From GCA-003244245 sp036266995 (lineage in GTDB: Bacteria > Actinomycetota > Actinomycetes > Mycobacteriales > Pseudonocardiaceae), in assembly GCA_036266995.1 (NCBI GenBank), contig DATAWX010000166.1:1-64000 (forward strand): 64,000 nt of DNA. The letters run 5' to 3'. Every line of letters starts with the position of its first letter. Position 1 is the first letter of the stretch. The notes under the pieces are model-generated. The model saw only the letters and a list, made by a program, of their open reading frames with translations. It searched no databases and was not told where the DNA came from. The translations under genes were made by a program, and so were the position numbers. Shown here piece by piece: positions 25,915-34,172 of this stretch.

Positions 25915-27201
25915 TTGGGGAAGCAGCACCGCCCTGGCTTAGCTCGCGCCCGCAAGTCGGCCGGCCTCAGCCAGGAGCGGCTGGCTGAGGTGCTGCGAGT
26001 GGATCGATCCACCGTCACCCGGTGGGAATGTGCTGAGACCGAACCGCAGCCCTGGCTTCGGCCGAAGCTCGCTCGTGCACTCGGCTTACGCCATCATGAG
26101 CTCGATGATGTACTCAGTGTCATCGAGCTCATCGAGGAACCAACCGACGACGTGGCTCCGAGCGATAAACGCACCGCCTTATCAGTAGCTACTTCGAACG
26201 ATCTGAAAGTGGCTGTCTGGCAAGGTATCTCCTCGCTAAGCGTCGGAGACGAGCATGAAGCCTTGGAGCTCGCCAGGCGAGTCGCTGCGTCCGACGTGAG
26301 CGCCGAAACACTGAGCCGACTTGAAGGCATTGTTGACGAACTGGCAGTCAAATACCAGAAAACCCCACCGCAAGAGTTACTCGGTCCGGTTCGGCGACAC
26401 GTGTCCTATGTCATGCGGCTACTCGATGCACGTATGACGCTCGAGGAGCATCGTCGACTGCTCATCGTGGGCGGGTGGCTCTCCCTTATTATGGCCACGC
26501 TGTACGTCGACGTTGAACGGCGAGTAGCAGCCAACAGTTGGCTCGCGACCGCCGCGAGTCTGGCGAAGCAGACAGGCCAGTCTGAAATTCATGCCTGGCG
26601 CTACGAGACCGAGGCTTGGCAAACACTGATAAATGGCGACCACCGGCATGCGGTGGAGTTATCGCAGGCCGCCCAGCGGTTCGCGCCACGCGGTAGCTCA
26701 GCAGCCATTCAAGCCACGGCGCAGGAGGGCCGGGCCTGGGCCCGACTCCGCCAGGCTCCCGAGACATATAGCGCGCTCAATCGAGTAGAGCGGTTCGTCT
26801 CCCGCATGGCAAGACCCGAGACACCAGAGCACCACTATCGCTATGACCCGAACAAAGCAGAAGCCTATGTTGCTACCACACTCGCATGGCTCGGGGATGC
26901 GGCATCTGAGCACCACGCCCGCCACGTCGTCGCCACGTTTACCCATGAAGCCGAAGCGGGCCGCTGGCCACGGCGACTTGCCTCAGCCAACATCGACCTA
27001 GCGCTTGCCTTGCTGCTGACTGACCAGATCGATGAAGCCTGCGCCATCACTCAAGCGGCCATGCTGTCCGGTCGCCTGGTGGCCTCGAACCACTGGCGGG
27101 CGCTTGAGGTGGTCCGGACAGTCGAGGCCCGGGGGCTGCCAGAAGCGTCGGATCTGCGGGAGGCGTATGTGCTGATGCGGCAGAGAAGTGAATCCGGCTA
27201 G
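25915..27201 (+). CDS. XRE-family regulator with TPR-like C-terminal region
   Basis: A 428-residue protein. TTG 25915 is chosen because AGGAGG (25901-25906) lies eight bases upstream and the HTH begins at once: ARARKSAGLSQERLAEVLRV then DRSTVTRWECAETEP. The earlier in-frame ATG adds 47 low-quality residues. The remaining 340 residues are helical repeats (LIVGGWLSLIMATLYVD, ARRVAAN, AWRYETEAWQTLINGD), typical of Streptomyces regulators with a TPR sensor domain. It probably controls itself and the divergent small genes. Confidence 0.82.
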   Translation: MGKQHRPGLARARKSAGLSQERLAEVLRVDRSTVTRWECAETEPQPWLRPKLARALGLRHHELDDVLSVIELIEEPTDDVAPSDKRTALSVATSNDLKVAVWQGISSLSVGDEHEALELARRVAASDVSAETLSRLEGIVDELAVKYQKTPPQELLGPVRRHVSYVMRLLDARMTLEEHRRLLIVGGWLSLIMATLYVDVERRVAANSWLATAASLAKQTGQSEIHAWRYETEAWQTLINGDHRHAVELSQAAQRFAPRGSSAAIQATAQEGRAWARLRQAPETYSALNRVERFVSRMARPETPEHHYRYDPNKAEAYVATTLAWLGDAASEHHARHVVATFTHEAEAGRWPRRLASANIDLALALLLTDQIDEACAITQAAMLSGRLVASNHWRALEVVRTVEARGLPEASDLREAYVLMRQRSESG

Positions 27202-27487
27202 GGAGCGTCGGAGACCACGGAACGGAAGGTCAAGGAGTGGATGAGTCCAGCGTATCTGGACTCAGCTCGAAGAATCCGGTGCTTCACCGCGTGGGGCACA
27301 TGGTCGGATCCCGGACTTCGTGGGCAGTGACCAGGCGCGATGGAGTCGGATAGAGCGAAGATCAACTGTTCCACTGCGTCAGCAGGTCACAGTGCCTATT
27401 GGTAGTGGCTCAAATACGCGGGTGTGGACGTTGCGACGTCCGCGGTGCCGTGAGTTTGGCGGCGGTGCAGCCGATGCTGCCGGCCCT
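27202..27487. other. Intergenic region between convergent regulator genes
   Basis: No gene is recognisable. Contains the hairpin at 27242-27264. Both flanking genes end here. Confidence 0.5.
27242..27264 (+). terminator. Hairpin after the XRE/TPR gene
   Basis: tgagtccag (27242-27250) and ctggactca (27256-27264) form a perfect 9-bp stem with a five-base loop, 40 bases after the stop. There is no T tract, as is usual in actinobacteria. Confidence 0.6.
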
Positions 27488-28348
27488 TCATCCAAGCGGG
27501 CCAGATCGCAGTTCAGCGGTGACCCGTTGGATCAGCGCTACCGCATCCGGGCCGGTTACGGCCGCGGTCCGCAGCTCGTTGAAGAAGTTGATGTATTGCG
27601 TGACCTCGTCGGGTTCGATGAGGCGCTGCTCGGCGGTGAGTGACTCCGAGGTGACAACGTTTTCGTCGTAGATCACGAATCCCGGCACTGGAAGCATCGG
27701 CACCGCGAACGGGACGATCCCCACGTTCACGCTCGGCAACGCGGTCATCGTCATCAAGCGGTCCAGCTGCCCGAGCAGGGGCCCGATGGTGCCGACGTTC
27801 TTGTGCAGCGCCGCTTCGCCCATCACCAGCTGTATCTGCGTACCGGTCTGGTACAGCACATGTTGTCGCCGCATGCGCTCGATCACCACCGCATCGAGGT
27901 CCGCTGCGGATTCGGCGTAGGCCAATGGACTGCCGGGCAGGGCGAGCATCTCGCGTGCGTACGCGGGGGTCTGGAGCAGGCCGATGACCATCGCAGGCTG
28001 GAAAGCTCTGATGCAGTTCGCCTGTCCCTCCAGCTGGGCGATGCTGGTTTGCTTTCCGCCCGCACCGCCCGAGCGGCGGTAGGTGTCCCGCCAGGTCGCG
28101 TACTCAACCCGCGCCCGCTCCAGCAGTTCCAGCAGTTCGTCGATCGTCTCGCTGCGGGCACCAGCGGCTTGCACCCAGGTATGGATATCGTCCTGTGTCG
28201 GCAGCTGGGTTCCCGTCTCCAGCCGGGACACCCGTGACTGCGGCCAGCGGATCCGCTCGGCGGCGAAGCGGTTACCCGACAGCCCGGTCCCGGCGCGCAG
28301 CTCCCGCAAGCGGTGAGCAAGGCGGACCCGTTCGGAGTTGCCGGGCAA
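27488..28348 (-). CDS. XRE-family regulator with DUF5753 domain
   Basis: A 286-residue protein. The N-terminal HTH contains HRLRELRAGTGLSGNRFAA, then PQSRVSRLETGTQLP. From about residue 100 the DUF5753 domain reads AFQPAMVIGLLQTPAYAREML, RMRRQHVL, VMGEAALH, IGIVPF-like NVGIVPFAVPML and FVIYDENVV. This is the standard two-domain actinobacterial regulator. It is followed by its usual neighbour, a DUF6879 gene (10 bases upstream on the same strand), and the pair is probably co-transcribed. Confidence 0.9.
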   Translation of the reverse strand: MPGNSERVRLAHRLRELRAGTGLSGNRFAAERIRWPQSRVSRLETGTQLPTQDDIHTWVQAAGARSETIDELLELLERARVEYATWRDTYRRSGGAGGKQTSIAQLEGQANCIRAFQPAMVIGLLQTPAYAREMLALPGSPLAYAESAADLDAVVIERMRRQHVLYQTGTQIQLVMGEAALHKNVGTIGPLLGQLDRLMTMTALPSVNVGIVPFAVPMLPVPGFVIYDENVVTSESLTAEQRLIEPDEVTQYINFFNELRTAAVTGPDAVALIQRVTAELRSGPLG

Positions 28349-28358
28349 CCTTGTACTC

Positions 28359-28943
28359 CTACGATGCCTGTGAGAGGGATAGGTGACGGGCCAGCTGCGG
28401 CTTGGTACGCACGTAAGCTGACCAGGGCGTGCCGTAGTGTAGCGCCGCGTCTCGCCAGCGGCAGGCCTCCACGATCCTCACGGGCTCGGTGACGTGCTCC
28501 ACTCCCAGCCATACTTGATCACGGTCGTAGTGCATGTCGTACAGCTCGGCGGAGTCGAAGAGCCAATAGTCGTGTTGCGGGAGGTCCACAGGCCAAGGCT
28601 CGTGTTCGGCGATGGCGATGATCCGGACGTCCTCCCCGGCTGCCGCGTTCGGCTCGTAGCCCCAAGTGAGCTCGAAACGCAGATAGTCGGTAAGCGGCTC
28701 GCGCACGACGTGCACTCGTTGTACGGCCTTGCCGGCACGTACGTTCGAGGCGATCATGGACGTCCACTGGGTCTTGATCGGATCCGACGGCTTGGGCTGG
28801 CCCGCGAGAAACTGGCTGAGAAGATCTAGATCCCGCTGACCTCGATAGACCTGGAGGGTTTCCAGGCGGAACGCGGAATGCGCGTAGCTGTGGAACAGTG
28901 CCCCAAACTCCTCGGATTCCGGCGAGATCAGCTCAGCCGTCAC
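28359..28943 (-). CDS. DUF6879 family protein
   Basis: A 194-residue protein with FHSYAHSAFRLETLQVY near the start, VHVVREPLTDYLRFEL-like core strands, DYWLFDSAELYDMHYD and ACRWRDAALHYGTPWSAY near the end. This is the typical length and order for DUF6879 proteins paired with XRE/DUF5753 regulators. Function unknown. First gene of the two-gene unit; ATG 28943. Confidence 0.85.
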   Translation of the reverse strand: MTAELISPESEEFGALFHSYAHSAFRLETLQVYRGQRDLDLLSQFLAGQPKPSDPIKTQWTSMIASNVRAGKAVQRVHVVREPLTDYLRFELTWGYEPNAAAGEDVRIIAIAEHEPWPVDLPQHDYWLFDSAELYDMHYDRDQVWLGVEHVTEPVRIVEACRWRDAALHYGTPWSAYVRTKPQLARHLSLSQAS

Positions 28944-28944
28944 G

Positions 28945-29193
28945 GGCTACCGCCCCCTCGTCCTGGAGCCGACACACGGCCTCTACGAGCACTTCGCGCT
29001 TGATCCAGACTGCGCCTTCGCCTGGGAGTACATCCTCCAGATGACTGTTGCTGATGATCAGACCCTGCACGACGCACTCAGGATCGGCACCGGCGTCGAC
29101 AACGTCGTACACCGTCTGGCAGCCGCCACCCAGACAGTGTGGCTAGACAACCCCGCCACCGTTGTGCGCGATGTCCTCAACCTCACCGTGTAA
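28945..29193 (+). pseudogene. 3' remnant of an unidentified gene
   Basis: A plus-strand frame of 82 codons with coding-like composition (YRPLVLEPTHGLYEHFALD, FAWEYILQMTVADD, VVHRLAAATQTVWLDNPAT) ends at TAA 29191. Upstream, the frame runs antisense into the DUF6879 gene and has no start. ATG 29041 could give a 50-residue peptide but lacks a good ribosome-binding site. Family not recognised. Confidence 0.35.
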
Positions 29194-29215
29194 GACCGTG
29201 AAATTGCCAGTTCGA

Positions 29216-29247
29216 GTGAACACGTGCACCTGACTGCACACGTTCAC
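29216..29247. promoter_or_regulatory. Near-perfect inverted repeat
   Basis: gtgaacacgtgca and tgcacacgttcac flank six bases, with only an internal mismatch. It lies between the gene remnant and the end of the long minus-strand operon. It could be an operator or a bidirectional terminator. Confidence 0.35.
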
Positions 29248-29386
29248 ACCCTGGAATCCGGGGCTCACACGCCAGCTAGAGCGATGGCGATGCCACCAAA
29301 GTACGAGGCTTGATGGACATCTGCTTAACTATTGGCTGGAGGGTATGCAACGGGTGTTCTTGACCCGCTCGATAAGGGTCGTCCGA

Positions 29387-30646
29387 TTATTTGTAGGTGG
29401 TTTCGATATCTGGCAGCTTGGCGAGCAGCCAGTGGACACTGTTGTCTCCGCCGAGGTCGGGGAAGTCGGCGATGGCCTGGTTGCACAGCCACGTAAGGTG
29501 CTCTTTTTTCGTCTTACTCCCGGACCTTTTCTGTCCCGCGGCGAAGTCGTAGTACTCGAATGTGGGAGCGGCGTTGAGCGGATCGCCGCCGCTTTTCCCG
29601 ATCGGGGTGCTGGTCAGGAGGTCGGCGATGGGGTAGAGAAGGCCACCCATGGCGGCGATGAAGGTGCGTTCCAGGTGGTATCGGGGGCTGGGCTTCTCGG
29701 GCTCGAGCTCTCTAGGCAGGGAGTAGAGCTTGTCGAGCATGCACAGTGTGTAGCTATAGGCGGCGTTGAACAGGTCAGCTAGCGCGACGACGGGACCCTT
29801 GAAGTCGGCGACCCGGGGATCCACAGGTACCGGTTTGACAACTCCGATGACCTCGATGCCATCGCGGATGCGCTGGAACTTCGCGTAATGTGACAGCTCG
29901 TCCAGCCCGGGTTTGGGGTTGACCGGATCGATGGGGACGGTCGCTTTGTCGGGATCCACGCCCTCGCCCTGTTCCACAATGATACTCATCGCGGTCATGG
30001 CGCTTTTCAGGTCGCGGACCTCGACGGGTTCGCCTCCGCCGTCGCGGTTCCAGTAGGCAGCGGTGTACTGATATTTGACGCTGCCCGGGGCTGGGGACCA
30101 GAAATTTTTAACGTTATCCGACAGGTATCGGAAACCGTCCTCGATGCACTCGTAGAACTGTCCGATGGTGTTGTACTGGTCGGACTGTGGTGGCGCACCG
30201 TGTTCGGCAGGCAGTTCCAAAGGCATGAACACGCGGTCGATCAGGTTCTGGGTGCACGGCTCCAGATGCAGTTCCAAATCAGGGGCGCGGTGCAGCATCA
30301 AGCTGGGGTAATGCGGCATGAACTTCGGGTCGTAGAAGCTGATCTGGTCACCGGCACCGATGGCGAGCATGAGGTTGCGGACCAGCGCCAGGTGCAGCAT
30401 CTCCTCCAGCACGATGCTGATGATCGTGCGGGATGCCGAGATGCCCGGATCCCACTGGCTGTGGCCCTTGGTCTCGATGGAGTATGCGGCGTAGAGGTAC
30501 AGCGGGATCGTGGACATCTCCAACTGCGCCGCCTGATGAAGGTGGTTGACCAGATCGTCGCGGGTGCGGATCGGCTGGTCGGATTTCACCTCCTGCAGGG
30601 GTGCGATCACGTAGGGCAACGGGGAGTTGGCGCCAAGGATGCTCAT
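29387..30646 (-). CDS. Ferritin-like protein of the VioB/iminophenyl-pyruvate dimer synthase type
   Basis: A 419-residue protein whose first half matches the PF12902 ferritin-like domain: LHQAAQLEMSTIPLYLYAAYS (Glu43) and TIISIVLEEMLHLALVRNLM (Glu81/82, His85), then later helices with MSIIVEQGEGVD and ELSHYAKFQRI. These Glu and His positions are those expected to bind a two-metal centre. The C-terminal 150 residues form a second helical region. Family members include VioB-like enzymes, but most are uncharacterised and often sit with DUF692 genes. Last gene of the 13-gene operon, 25 bases after the DUF2063 gene. It may supply or store iron, or oxidise a peptide product. Role unproven. Confidence 0.8.
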   Translation of the reverse strand: MSILGANSPLPYVIAPLQEVKSDQPIRTRDDLVNHLHQAAQLEMSTIPLYLYAAYSIETKGHSQWDPGISASRTIISIVLEEMLHLALVRNLMLAIGAGDQISFYDPKFMPHYPSLMLHRAPDLELHLEPCTQNLIDRVFMPLELPAEHGAPPQSDQYNTIGQFYECIEDGFRYLSDNVKNFWSPAPGSVKYQYTAAYWNRDGGGEPVEVRDLKSAMTAMSIIVEQGEGVDPDKATVPIDPVNPKPGLDELSHYAKFQRIRDGIEVIGVVKPVPVDPRVADFKGPVVALADLFNAAYSYTLCMLDKLYSLPRELEPEKPSPRYHLERTFIAAMGGLLYPIADLLTSTPIGKSGGDPLNAAPTFEYYDFAAGQKRSGSKTKKEHLTWLCNQAIADFPDLGGDNSVHWLLAKLPDIETTYK

Positions 30647-30671
30647 CGGGCTCTCCTGTCGGTGTAGGGGC

Positions 30672-31559
30672 TCAGGCGGGTGCGCGGCAAGGTTGAGATA
30701 GGGATCCGTTGCGGGCAGACGTTTTCGGGTCGGGCCGCGGTGCGCAGGCGGTGAACAGACCCGCCTCGACCCACCCTCGGATCCACGGTTGGGCCGGCGC
30801 GGGTGAGATGCCGGCGGTCGTTGCTGCGGCGGCTACGGTCTCGCCACTGAGCAGGGCCGCGAGCAGCCGGTCAGCGGGCGGGGTCAGTTCGGTGATCACC
30901 ACCGTGTAGGCGTGGCGGTGAACAGCAAGTACCGCCATCTGGGCCCGCGGCAGCTCTGCTGTCGCACCGCGGGCGATTGCGGCGGCATAGCCGTGCACCG
31001 GATAACGGGTGGTGACCAGGCGCAGGCACGGCGCTGGTCGAAGGGTCAGTTTTGGCCAGGCCGGATCGGTGTCGACAGGGAGGTCCGCGGTACTCAGGAC
31101 GGCGCCGGTTTCGGTGCCCTGCCCGTGGTAGACCTCGGCGAAGACCCGTTCGAAACGCGCCAGGTCGACCATCAGGTCGACCCAGGCTTCCCGCTCGGCG
31201 CGCGGCTGATCGCGGTCAGGACGGGTGCGCTCCAGATGCTCGGCGAAGCGTTCGCCGACCCGAAACAATGTGTAGCTACGGGATGGGCAGGCATCGAGGT
31301 AGTCGTCTGCGAATGCGTCGAACAGGTCCCGGCCGAGCAGGTGACACAGGGCGGGAAACGAGGCTCGCAGGCACTCCAGCAGCCGCAGCCGGTAGCCGCG
31401 CCGGTAGACGGCGAGGCGCTCGGCCGGATATTGCCGGGTGGATGCCGTTATGACAGTCGAGGCATCCGCCGGCGCGGCAGCCGACCTGTCGGGGCTCATG
31501 ATGGCCGCTTGGAACCAGCGTTGAAGTTCGGCGAGGCTCGCACCGGACAGGTCAGCCAC
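30672..31559 (-). CDS. DUF2063 partner protein of an MNIO enzyme
   Basis: A 295-residue protein. GTG 31559 (MADLSGASLAELQRWFQAAI) overlaps the end of the MNIO gene by eight bases; the longer open frame upstream is a shadow of that gene. The family signature is clear: RLAVYRRGYRLRLLECLRAS, then FPALCHLLGRDLFDAFADDYL and PSRSYTLFRVGERFAEHL. The C-terminal half is probably the second, winged-helix-like lobe seen in MbnC-type partners. In characterised systems this protein binds the peptide substrate and the MNIO enzyme to form the active complex. Confidence 0.85.
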   Translation of the reverse strand: MADLSGASLAELQRWFQAAIMSPDRSAAAPADASTVITASTRQYPAERLAVYRRGYRLRLLECLRASFPALCHLLGRDLFDAFADDYLDACPSRSYTLFRVGERFAEHLERTRPDRDQPRAEREAWVDLMVDLARFERVFAEVYHGQGTETGAVLSTADLPVDTDPAWPKLTLRPAPCLRLVTTRYPVHGYAAAIARGATAELPRAQMAVLAVHRHAYTVVITELTPPADRLLAALLSGETVAAAATTAGISPAPAQPWIRGWVEAGLFTACAPRPDPKTSARNGSLSQPCRAPA

Positions 31560-32412
31560 TGTGGGCTCCGACCACAGCGGACTCTCGCGCCACCTGGTGT
31601 GCGTGCTGGCGGGCCAGGGCCAATTCGGCCTGCAACCGCGGGAAGGCCGGCAGCTGGTCGTCCCATTCCAGCAACGTGGACACCGGCCCGGCGAGTCTGA
31701 GCGCCTTCGCGTAGAGCTCCCACACGGCCGGGATGACCGGACGATCGTGCGTATCGACCAGGTGCGTGCCGGCGTCGGTGTGCCCGGCCAGGTGGATCTG
31801 CACGACGCGCTCGTAGGGCAGGCCGTCCAGATAGGCGTCGGGGTCGAACTCGTTGTTGACCGCGGAGACATAGACGTTGTTGACGTCGAGAAGCAGTCCG
31901 CAGTCGGCGTCGGTGGCCAGCCGTGCGAGGAATTCGCACTCGGACATCACCGATGCGGTGAAGCCCACATAGGTAGTCGGGTTTTCCAGGACCAGCGGGC
32001 GTTCCAGAAAGTCCTGCACGATCCGTACCCGGTGTGCGACGTGCACCAGTGCCGCCTCGGTGAGGGGAATCGGCAACAGGTCGTGGGTATTGCACCCGGC
32101 GACCCCGGTCCAGCACACGTGGTCGGACACCCATGCGGCCCCCACAGCGTCGGCCAGCCGACGCAGCTGATGCAGATAGTCGAAATCAAGCGGGTCCGTG
32201 CTGCCGATTGACAGCGACACCCCGTGTAGCACCACCGGGTACCGCTCCGCCACCCGATCCAGGGCATAGCGTGGGTAACCACCGCTATCCAGGTAGTTCT
32301 CCGAGATGACCTCGAACCAGTCCACCGCCGGCTGCTGGTCGAGGACGTAGCCGTAATGGGGAGCGCGCAAGCCGACCCCGAACCCGAGCGCGGGCAGCCC
32401 GAGCTGTTTCAT
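31552..32412 (-). CDS. MNIO (DUF692) multinuclear iron oxidative enzyme
   Basis: A 286-residue TIM-barrel protein. Motifs in order: GFGVGLRAPHYGYVL, WFEVISENYL, VLHGVSLSIG (His63), WVSDHVCW (His98), PLVLENPTTYVGF (Glu143), GLLLDVNNVYVSA (Asp176), VVQIHLAGHTD (His207/211) and LVDTHDRPVIP (Asp220, His222). These are the iron ligands of the MbnB/TglH family. Such enzymes modify Cys or other side chains of ribosomal peptides. ATG 32412 overlaps the stop of the Cys-rich gene (ATGA), so substrate and enzyme are translationally coupled. All the ligands I can align are present. Confidence 0.9.
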   Translation of the reverse strand: MKQLGLPALGFGVGLRAPHYGYVLDQQPAVDWFEVISENYLDSGGYPRYALDRVAERYPVVLHGVSLSIGSTDPLDFDYLHQLRRLADAVGAAWVSDHVCWTGVAGCNTHDLLPIPLTEAALVHVAHRVRIVQDFLERPLVLENPTTYVGFTASVMSECEFLARLATDADCGLLLDVNNVYVSAVNNEFDPDAYLDGLPYERVVQIHLAGHTDAGTHLVDTHDRPVIPAVWELYAKALRLAGPVSTLLEWDDQLPAFPRLQAELALARQHAHQVARESAVVGAHSG

Positions 32413-33008
32413 GACGATTTCGGTGATTTGGTTTCACACTCATAGACCGGCACCTGGGCATCCGGATAGCCCTCGCCAGGCGACGGCCCGAACGGGATGC
32501 CCGCGGCATACATGCGCGCCTCGAACAGTTCCCGGGCCAGCTTCCACACACTCTTGCCCTTCGCCGGCCCGCCGGCGAACACCCGGCAGACGTTGATCGG
32601 ACTCGCGCAGCTGCCGTTCCACCGGCATGCCTGTTCACCAGGCCTGGCCAGCTCCGCGTCCGGACCGGTGTACCCGCAGCCGCCCTGCCCCCGGCACTCG
32701 TTGGCGCCGTGACAGACGTGCAGCACCGTCGCGCACCGGCCCATGCCGGCCATCGGCGCGGTGCCCGGCCGGTCATGGCCCGGGCAGGCGTTCAGCCCCA
32801 TGCACACGTGCAGCTCAAGGATCTTCTGCAGTTCCTCCGGGGGCTTGCGGTCCCCGCCGGCCTCGCTCATCCCGGTCCGTTGCGCCTCACCGAGCTCGCC
32901 GCCGGACACCATCTGACCGATTACGTCAGTGACCGCTTTCGGTAATGTCAGGGCGGTGCCGACGACATCGCCGGCGATATCGCCTAATCCACCCAAGATG
33001 TCACTCAT
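32409..33008 (-). CDS. Cysteine-rich protein, candidate MNIO substrate
   Basis: 199 residues from ATG 33008, which has GGAAGG four bases upstream; ATG 33023 would add five residues. Residues 1-65 are helical and Cys-free (ILGGLGDIAGDVVGTALTLP), like a leader. Residues 66-145 hold nine Cys (69, 75, 92, 99, 105, 111, 128, 134, 141) in repeated patterns: HVCMGLNACPG, HVCHGANECRGQGGCG, and ACRWNGSCASPINVC. A tenth Cys is at 191 in YECETK. CxGxNxCxG-type repeats occur in proteins encoded beside DUF692 genes. It precedes and overlaps the MNIO gene. The substrate role is inferred from context; it could also be a metal-binding protein. Confidence 0.7.
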   Translation of the reverse strand: MSDILGGLGDIAGDVVGTALTLPKAVTDVIGQMVSGGELGEAQRTGMSEAGGDRKPPEELQKILELHVCMGLNACPGHDRPGTAPMAGMGRCATVLHVCHGANECRGQGGCGYTGPDAELARPGEQACRWNGSCASPINVCRVFAGGPAKGKSVWKLARELFEARMYAAGIPFGPSPGEGYPDAQVPVYECETKSPKSS

Positions 33009-33044
33009 GTGCCTTCCTTTCATGGTCCGATGCCGCTCAATTTG

Positions 33045-34172
33045 TTATGACCAGTCTCGCTGTCGAGCCTCGTCGAGGAGTGTCGCGACGATCTGGTCTT
33101 CAGGAACGGTCCTGATGACCTCGCCTCGGACGAAGATCTGGCCTTTGCCGTTGCCGGAGGAGACACCGAGGTCGGCCTCGCGCGCTTCGCCGGGTCCGTT
33201 GACCACGCAGCCCATGACGGCGATACGCAGCGGAACTTCGAAGCCCTCGAATGCGGCGGTGACCTGTTCGGCGAGGGTGTAGACGTCGACCTGGGCGCGC
33301 CCGCAGGAGGGGCAGGACACGATCTCCAGCCGGCGGGGCCGCAAGCCGAGGGATTCCAGGATCTGGTTGCCGACCTTGACTTCCTCGACGGGTGGGGCGG
33401 ACAGCGAAACACGGATGGTGTCGCCGATTCCCTCGGCGAGCAGGATTCCGAAGGCGACGGCGGACTTGATGGTTCCCTGGAAACGCGGCCCGGCCTCGGT
33501 GACGCCGAGATGTAAGGGATAGTCGCAGCGCTGCGCCAGCTGCCGGTAGGCGGCAATCATGACGAGTGGGTCGTGGTGTTTGACCGAGATCTTGATGTCG
33601 CGGAATCCGTGTTCTTCGAACAGCGAGCACTCCCACAAAGCGGATTCGACGAGTGCTTCAGGAGTGGCGCGGCCATGTTTGGCCAGCAGCCGCGGATCCA
33701 GGGATCCGGCGTTGACGCCGATGCGGATCGGTACCCCGGCGCCGGCGGCGGCAGCAGCGATCTGCGCGACCTTGTCGTCGAACTTCTTGATGTTGCCGGG
33801 ATTGACCCGGACCGCGGCGCACCCGGCGTCGATGGCGGCGAAGACGTATCGGGGTTGGAAGTGGATGTCGGCGATGACCGGGATCTGCGACTTGGCGGCG
33901 ATGGCGGGCAGCGCGTCGGCGTCGTCCTGGCTGGGAACCGCGACCCGCACGATGTGGCAACCCGCGGCGGTGAGCTCGGCGATCTGCTGCAGGGTGGCGT
34001 CGATGTCGCAGGTGCGGGTGGTCGTCATGGACTGGACCGAGACCGGCGCGTTGCCGCCCACGGGCACGCTGCCGACCATGACCTGGCGGGATACCCGGCG
34101 CTGCGGTGCTGGTAGAGCTGGCAGGTTCGGCGGAGCCGCCGGCGCGGGCATTCCCAATTGCACAGTCGTCAT
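33045..34172 (-). CDS. ispG: 4-hydroxy-3-methylbut-2-enyl diphosphate synthase
   Basis: A 375-residue enzyme of the MEP pathway, converting MEcPP to HMBPP with a 4Fe-4S cluster. Bacterial two-domain form: a TIM barrel at about 25-265 (VPVGGNAPVSVQSMTTTRTCD, VRVNPGNIKKFDDKV, IRIGVNAGSLDP) and an iron-sulfur domain with Cys in SCPSCGRAQVD and MGCVVNGPGEA, the latter carrying the conserved Glu. ATG 34172 shares a base with the dxs stop (TGATG). Fourth of four isoprenoid-precursor genes in the operon; core-genome copies may exist elsewhere. Confidence 0.95.
   Translation of the reverse strand: MTTVQLGMPAPAAPPNLPALPAPQRRVSRQVMVGSVPVGGNAPVSVQSMTTTRTCDIDATLQQIAELTAAGCHIVRVAVPSQDDADALPAIAAKSQIPVIADIHFQPRYVFAAIDAGCAAVRVNPGNIKKFDDKVAQIAAAAAGAGVPIRIGVNAGSLDPRLLAKHGRATPEALVESALWECSLFEEHGFRDIKISVKHHDPLVMIAAYRQLAQRCDYPLHLGVTEAGPRFQGTIKSAVAFGILLAEGIGDTIRVSLSAPPVEEVKVGNQILESLGLRPRRLEIVSCPSCGRAQVDVYTLAEQVTAAFEGFEVPLRIAVMGCVVNGPGEAREADLGVSSGNGKGQIFVRGEVIRTVPEDQIVATLLDEARQRDWS

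Noticed and set aside
30672..31871. 399-residue reading of the DUF2063 gene
   Set aside because: The first about 104 residues are an out-of-frame shadow of the MNIO gene. The family start fits GTG 31559.
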